Position numbers and translations under genes: made by a program
Notes under the pieces: generated by a model
What the model was told of the DNA's origin: nothing
The model's database searches: none
Seen by the model: only the letters and a program-made list of their open reading frames with translations
Assembly: GCA_015680685.1 (NCBI GenBank)
Contig: MNCI01020719.1
Location: 93,620-157,619, forward strand
Direction: 5' to 3'
DNA from: Gnetum montanum
Lineage: Eukaryota; Streptophyta; Gnetopsida; Gnetales; Gnetaceae
DNA: 64,000 nucleotides
Shown here: one piece after another, positions 60,487 through 64,000 of the stretch
Numbering within the stretch: the first letter of the stretch is position 1
Layout: every line of letters starts with the position of its first letter

Positions 60487-61294
60487 TGCGATATCACGTC
60501 CATCACGATATCGCATCCCTCGTGATATTATGTATGTGATATCGCAGTGTACCGCAATGTCTATAAATAAGAAGTAGCTCTCCCTTATTTTGGCATTAGG
60601 AGTTAGGAGTAGCGAAGCTCTGGTAGTTTGATCCCTCTAGAGATAGATTATTTTTCCTGTGTCTGCCCGCAGTGTGGTGAATGTAATTGTATGGCATCCT
60701 TTATTCGAGTGTGACGTACTTGGACACGCACATGATCGACAATAAAGATCAAGATTACTTCATCATTGCAAGTTCACTTTGTTGTTTATTTATTTAATTA
60801 ATTATTATTTACTACTTTCTTAATTAGTCTCTCTTACCCTTATCTCCTAGAACGTGGAATGAGTACGACTTGATTACAAGCATTTAAGTGTGATTACTTG
60901 GTAGCCCAGTGGCATACCTGGGATCTGCACTTAGTAATCCCAGTGGTAGTCATGAACAAAGTCCAAGATGTGTACGGATGATCAAGGAACAGATGCTCAT
61001 CGCACTTAGGCTAGATTAGATTCTCTTATCCTTTTCTCTCCTAGCTTATCTTAGTTAATATTATCTTCCATTGCTTCAGGAGTAGCATTAGATTAGCAAC
61101 ACATCATACACCTCACTTTGGACTAAACCATATGTGACAAATATAATACTAGTCTAGGTGGGAAGAAAACAAACTACGACCTAAGGATAACTGTCTAGGT
61201 GCCATAACTAGTCCGTCTGCAGAGTTCGACCAGATCACGCGTGAGAATGCTTGTATTCATATGGTTGAGTGTAGGGGTACCTTGTCACTCATCA
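60487..61294 (+). repeat. Right terminal LTR of composite
   Basis: Five GATATC-type repeats lie in 60487-60546 and a TATA CTATAAATAAG at 60561-60571. U5 ends in GTCACTCATCA. It lacks its first few bases (TGATG) at the N. It is the inverted counterpart of 51068-51857 and 56322-57089. Confidence 0.85.
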
Positions 61295-61299
61295 CTATA
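61295..61299. repeat. Target-site duplication of the composite, right copy (CTATA)
   Basis: It matches 51063-51067. The D LTR continues after it. Confidence 0.8.
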
Positions 61300-61875
61300 C
61301 TAATGCTACTCTAGGGTGTAATGGAAAATAATATTATCTAAGCTAAGAGGGAGAGGGTGAGAGAGAATCTAAGCTAGCCTAAGTGCGATGAGCATCCATT
61401 CCTCGATCACCCATACACATCTTGGACTTCATGCATGACTACCATTGGGATTACCAAGCATAGATCCTAGGTACGCTACTAGGTTACCAAGTAGTCACAC
61501 TTAAATGCTCGTAATCAAGTCGTACTCATTCAGCATTTAATAGGAGTTTAGGATGAAGAGATATTAACTATGAAAGCAGTAAATAACAATTAAATAAATA
61601 ATTAAACCAAGTAAATGCAACAATGATGAAGTAATCTCGATCTTTATTTTCAGTCATGTGCGTGTCCAAGTATGTCACACTCGAATAAGGATGCCATACA
61701 ATTATAATCACCACACTGTGGGCATGTATTGGGAGAGAAGGATTAAGAGAAGAACTACTAAAACTTAGAACTAAAAAACTCATTATCAGATTTGTCTACC
61801 TCTTATTTATAGATGAGGAGATAGGTTGCGATCTCGTGTATGCGAGATTGCGGCCAACAAAATGATAACTCATCA
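61300..61875 (-). repeat. 5' LTR of element D, part 2
   Basis: It continues from 51067 with CTAATGCTACTC and ends ATAACTCATCA. Reverse TATA CTTATTTATAG lies near 61802. Together with part 1 it gives about 756 bp, close to the 777-bp partner. Confidence 0.85.
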
Positions 61876-63241
61876 CCATTGATGATATATCATAGTTATT
61901 CCTATTAAGAGAATTTGTGTCCTAGGCATCTATACAATAAAGAGTAATACCTACTCATTAATACATCAAGAAATTCATGTGTCCTCTATTTCCATCCTTG
62001 GATCTATTTTTTTAAAATTGACACACTAGAATAAGTTTGATGTTTTTCATTAAAAATTTCTAGCATGGTAACCTATCTTTGAATTGATTCCAATTCTAAG
62101 ATCCTATACCAACTCTTTACTTTCTTTATGAGTGTCCTGGGAAACAACTTTAATTTCAACCAATAGTTCTCAATGTTTTGTAGAACACATGCATTGTGAA
62201 ATAATTGGAGATGGTGTTGTCAATCTACATTATAATTGCCTTTAAATTTTGGAATATTATTTATGTCAAGTCACTTGATGCAACTGTTCGTTAAATACCT
62301 AGTAGGAATATACACATCTTCCTTAATGTTAATCATATTGTAAGTGGCTAATAGGGATTCTTCATAGTCTTTGGGTTATTAAGCTCTATAATGGTGGTAA
62401 CCCCTCTAATGTTGATAATGCTCTCTTCTTTTATGTTTGATCCTTGTTTCTTTTTCTTCATGATTATCTTCTTCTTCAGTAGGATGTCTTCTTCTATTTG
62501 CATATCTTCCATGATCTCTCCTTCTTTCCCCATCATGATCCCTTAGTCTTCATTTTCTCTTGTCAAAATTTGTTGATTGATGATAGGAAGAAGATGTAGG
62601 AGTTAGAGAATGATATTGGCTAGTATCCCTTTTGTGACTTCTTGATTCATCCCTTCTGGATCCATCGAAGGTCTTAGGACTTGAATTCCTCATAAGTCTT
62701 TCATAGATTTCTATAAGAGCTAAATGCTGCTTTATTTTCATGGTATCTTCAATGTGAATTATTAGTGTCTATGAATGAGATTCACGAGTTTGATAAAATG
62801 TTTTGGCTTAGAATGAAGTGTCTTCTTTTGCTTCTAGGCCAATTGTCTATGATGCCTTCTTTACTTTATCCTATTTGTATCTTGCCTACATAATGGAATC
62901 CTTCTTACTTGAGCCTCCATTGGCTAATATGACCTAGTTAGGTTTTTAGTGACTTAATATCCTTTTTGCACATGGACAAGATTTGATCTCATAAGGGCTA
63001 CATGAAGGATTGATGATGTTGAACATTCAGGTGGAAAGAGAATGTTGGCTTGTAAGTCTCTTCATCTAAGTTCTTTATCTTGGTTGAAAAGGAACGTAAA
63101 ATCATAATAATAAGGATCAGTATGAGCATATGAAATTTTGGTTTACATCGGTGCACTCTAATCTTCTTCATTGTAATCTGTGTTATGAATTTCATTAAGA
63201 TCAATAATAGGTGGATATCTTAATTTAGTTGTAGAAGCCAT
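61876..63241 (-). pseudogene. Element G gag, N-terminal part (broken)
   Basis: On the minus strand it starts MASTTKLRYPPIIDL. A block FTFLFNQDKELR then DLQANILFPPE matches C (FTFILHQDEQLR, LQGNIVLPPN). A Ser/Arg/His-rich linker (62550-62741) and Lys/Glu-rich tracts follow. The gag core is near 62050-62260 but full of stops. The frame breaks at the D insertion and continues at 42187. Confidence 0.7.
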
Positions 63242-63365
63242 TTTAGTTTATCTGACACTTAAGTGTTTGTATGTTTTAAAAAATTCCTCTAAGTATGAAA
63301 TATGTACTTTGTGATACTTGATACAACAAAATTTGTAAAATCAACTAACTACTAAACATTAACAC

Positions 63366-63385
63366 ATCCCTCACAACGGTACTAA
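63366..63385 (-). other. Primer-binding site of element G
   Basis: The minus strand reads TTAGTACCGTTGTGAGGGAT, a decayed tRNA-Asp-type site. Confidence 0.65.
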
Positions 63386-64000
63386 TGATGAGCAGTTGGG
63401 ATTCCAACACTTAACCACATAAATCATAAGTATTCATGGATGAACAAATCTTTATCCACGAATGAATAATGTAAATATACTAGTAAGTTGAGGTTAAGTT
63501 CATGATGGTTGTCTTCCCACTTAGAGTTAGTGAAGTGCAAATTGTATAGTTTAATTCTTAGTGAGGTATATGATAACTAATGTTGACTAGCCCTTAATAA
63601 GACTAAGTATAAACATAGTAAAAGTGGATGTAAATTCTGTTTCTATGTACAATAAGAATGCAAAACTATGCTATCCTATGGTGATAAGCATCTGTTCTTA
63701 GTTTTCCATACATGTCATGGGCTGATGTAATTATTACTAGAATTACCAAGTAACTTCACTACTGAATGAATTAAGCAAAGCTACTATTGGATAACCAAAC
63801 AATTACACTTTATGCTCAAAACTAGTTGTACTTATTTTGCCTTACTAATAGACATTAGAATAGTAAATGGCTTAGGAAATATAAATGACTAAATAAAAAT
63901 AAACATTATGGAAAAGTAAAACTATGCTATAATGATGAAAAAAAATCTTGATCTTTATTTCTATTCATGAATTATGTATAGGAACAATCCACTTGAATAA
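63386..64000 (-). repeat. 5' LTR of element G (cut by window end)
   Basis: The left edge TGATGAGCAGTTGGG is the reverse LTR end. Inside are GAATTACCAAGTAA and TACTTATTTTGCC as in the LTR of element I. U3 lies beyond the window. Confidence 0.75.

Larger units (their letters stand above)
51068..61294. mobile_element. Composite insertion with inverted terminal LTRs
   Basis: It is flanked by CTATA on both sides, yet its left terminal LTR is in minus and its right terminal LTR in plus orientation. The left half (F, 51068-57089) is a minus element with LTR, deleted ORF2, gag, primer site and LTR. The right half (57099-61294) is plus: internal promoter, ORF2, LTR. The two meet at a 9-bp PPT remnant. 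Unresolved single N bases at 55546 and 60486 leave an assembly error possible. Confidence 0.65.
42188..61875 (-). mobile_element. Element D: minus LTR retrotransposon with two later insertions
   Basis: LTRs at 42188-42964 and at 50888-51067 plus 61300-61875 enclose PPT, ORF2, internal promoter, gag and primer site, read right to left. CCATT flanks the whole. A solo LTR (47229-48078) interrupts its noncoding middle, and a composite (51068-61294) splits its 5' LTR. Without these, D is about 8.6 kb, like B. No pol. Confidence 0.85.

Overview
This window reads as plant nuclear DNA from a large, repeat-dominated genome. Three things point that way: nested Ty3-type LTR retrotransposons, primer-binding sites that resemble the complement of plant tRNA-Asp (the Athila/Tat/Ogre type), and a low-copy gene with spliceosomal introns. 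I cannot name the species; a gymnosperm or other giant plant genome would fit. Nothing indicates bacterial, organellar or CRISPR content.

The only convincing host gene lies at about 16.1-19.4 kb (+). It is a two-coding-exon, 105-residue LYR-type protein resembling the mitochondrial ATP synthase assembly factor FMC1. It sits in about 5.5 kb of apparently low-copy DNA with a 20-bp minisatellite upstream.

Everything else is a stack of LTR elements ordered by target-site duplications (TSDs). Left block: a minus-strand element I (protease/gag 2.4-3.7 kb, gag 12.7-14.6 kb, LTR 14.7-15.6 kb) is split by a complete + element B (3737-12726, TSD AATAG). Middle: an old + element H (21.1-28.4 kb, right end lost). 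Right block: a minus-strand element G (LTR at the window end, gag, protease, internal promoter, ORF2 ending at 28.4 kb) is split by a complete + element C (31391-39301, TSD ATTAC) and by a minus element D (42188-61875, TSD CCATT). D holds a solo LTR (47229-48078) and a composite with inverted terminal LTRs (51068-61294, TSD CTATA). The window starts inside another LTR.

These elements form a related, apparently non-autonomous group. They carry gag, sometimes a protease, and in B, D, G and both halves of the composite a second long reading frame of about 925 codons (ORF2), but I see no reverse transcriptase, RNase H or integrase. LTR U3 regions carry palindromic GATATC repeats (best form CGCGATATCGCG) just before a CTATAAATA box. 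A second copy of this repeat-plus-TATA module lies inside the elements upstream of ORF2, followed by a leader that ends in a conserved splice-acceptor-like TGCAG|ATG. An element with an LTR promoter for gag and an internal LTR-like promoter for a separate coiled-coil protein is the most interesting system here. All copies contain stops or frameshifts.
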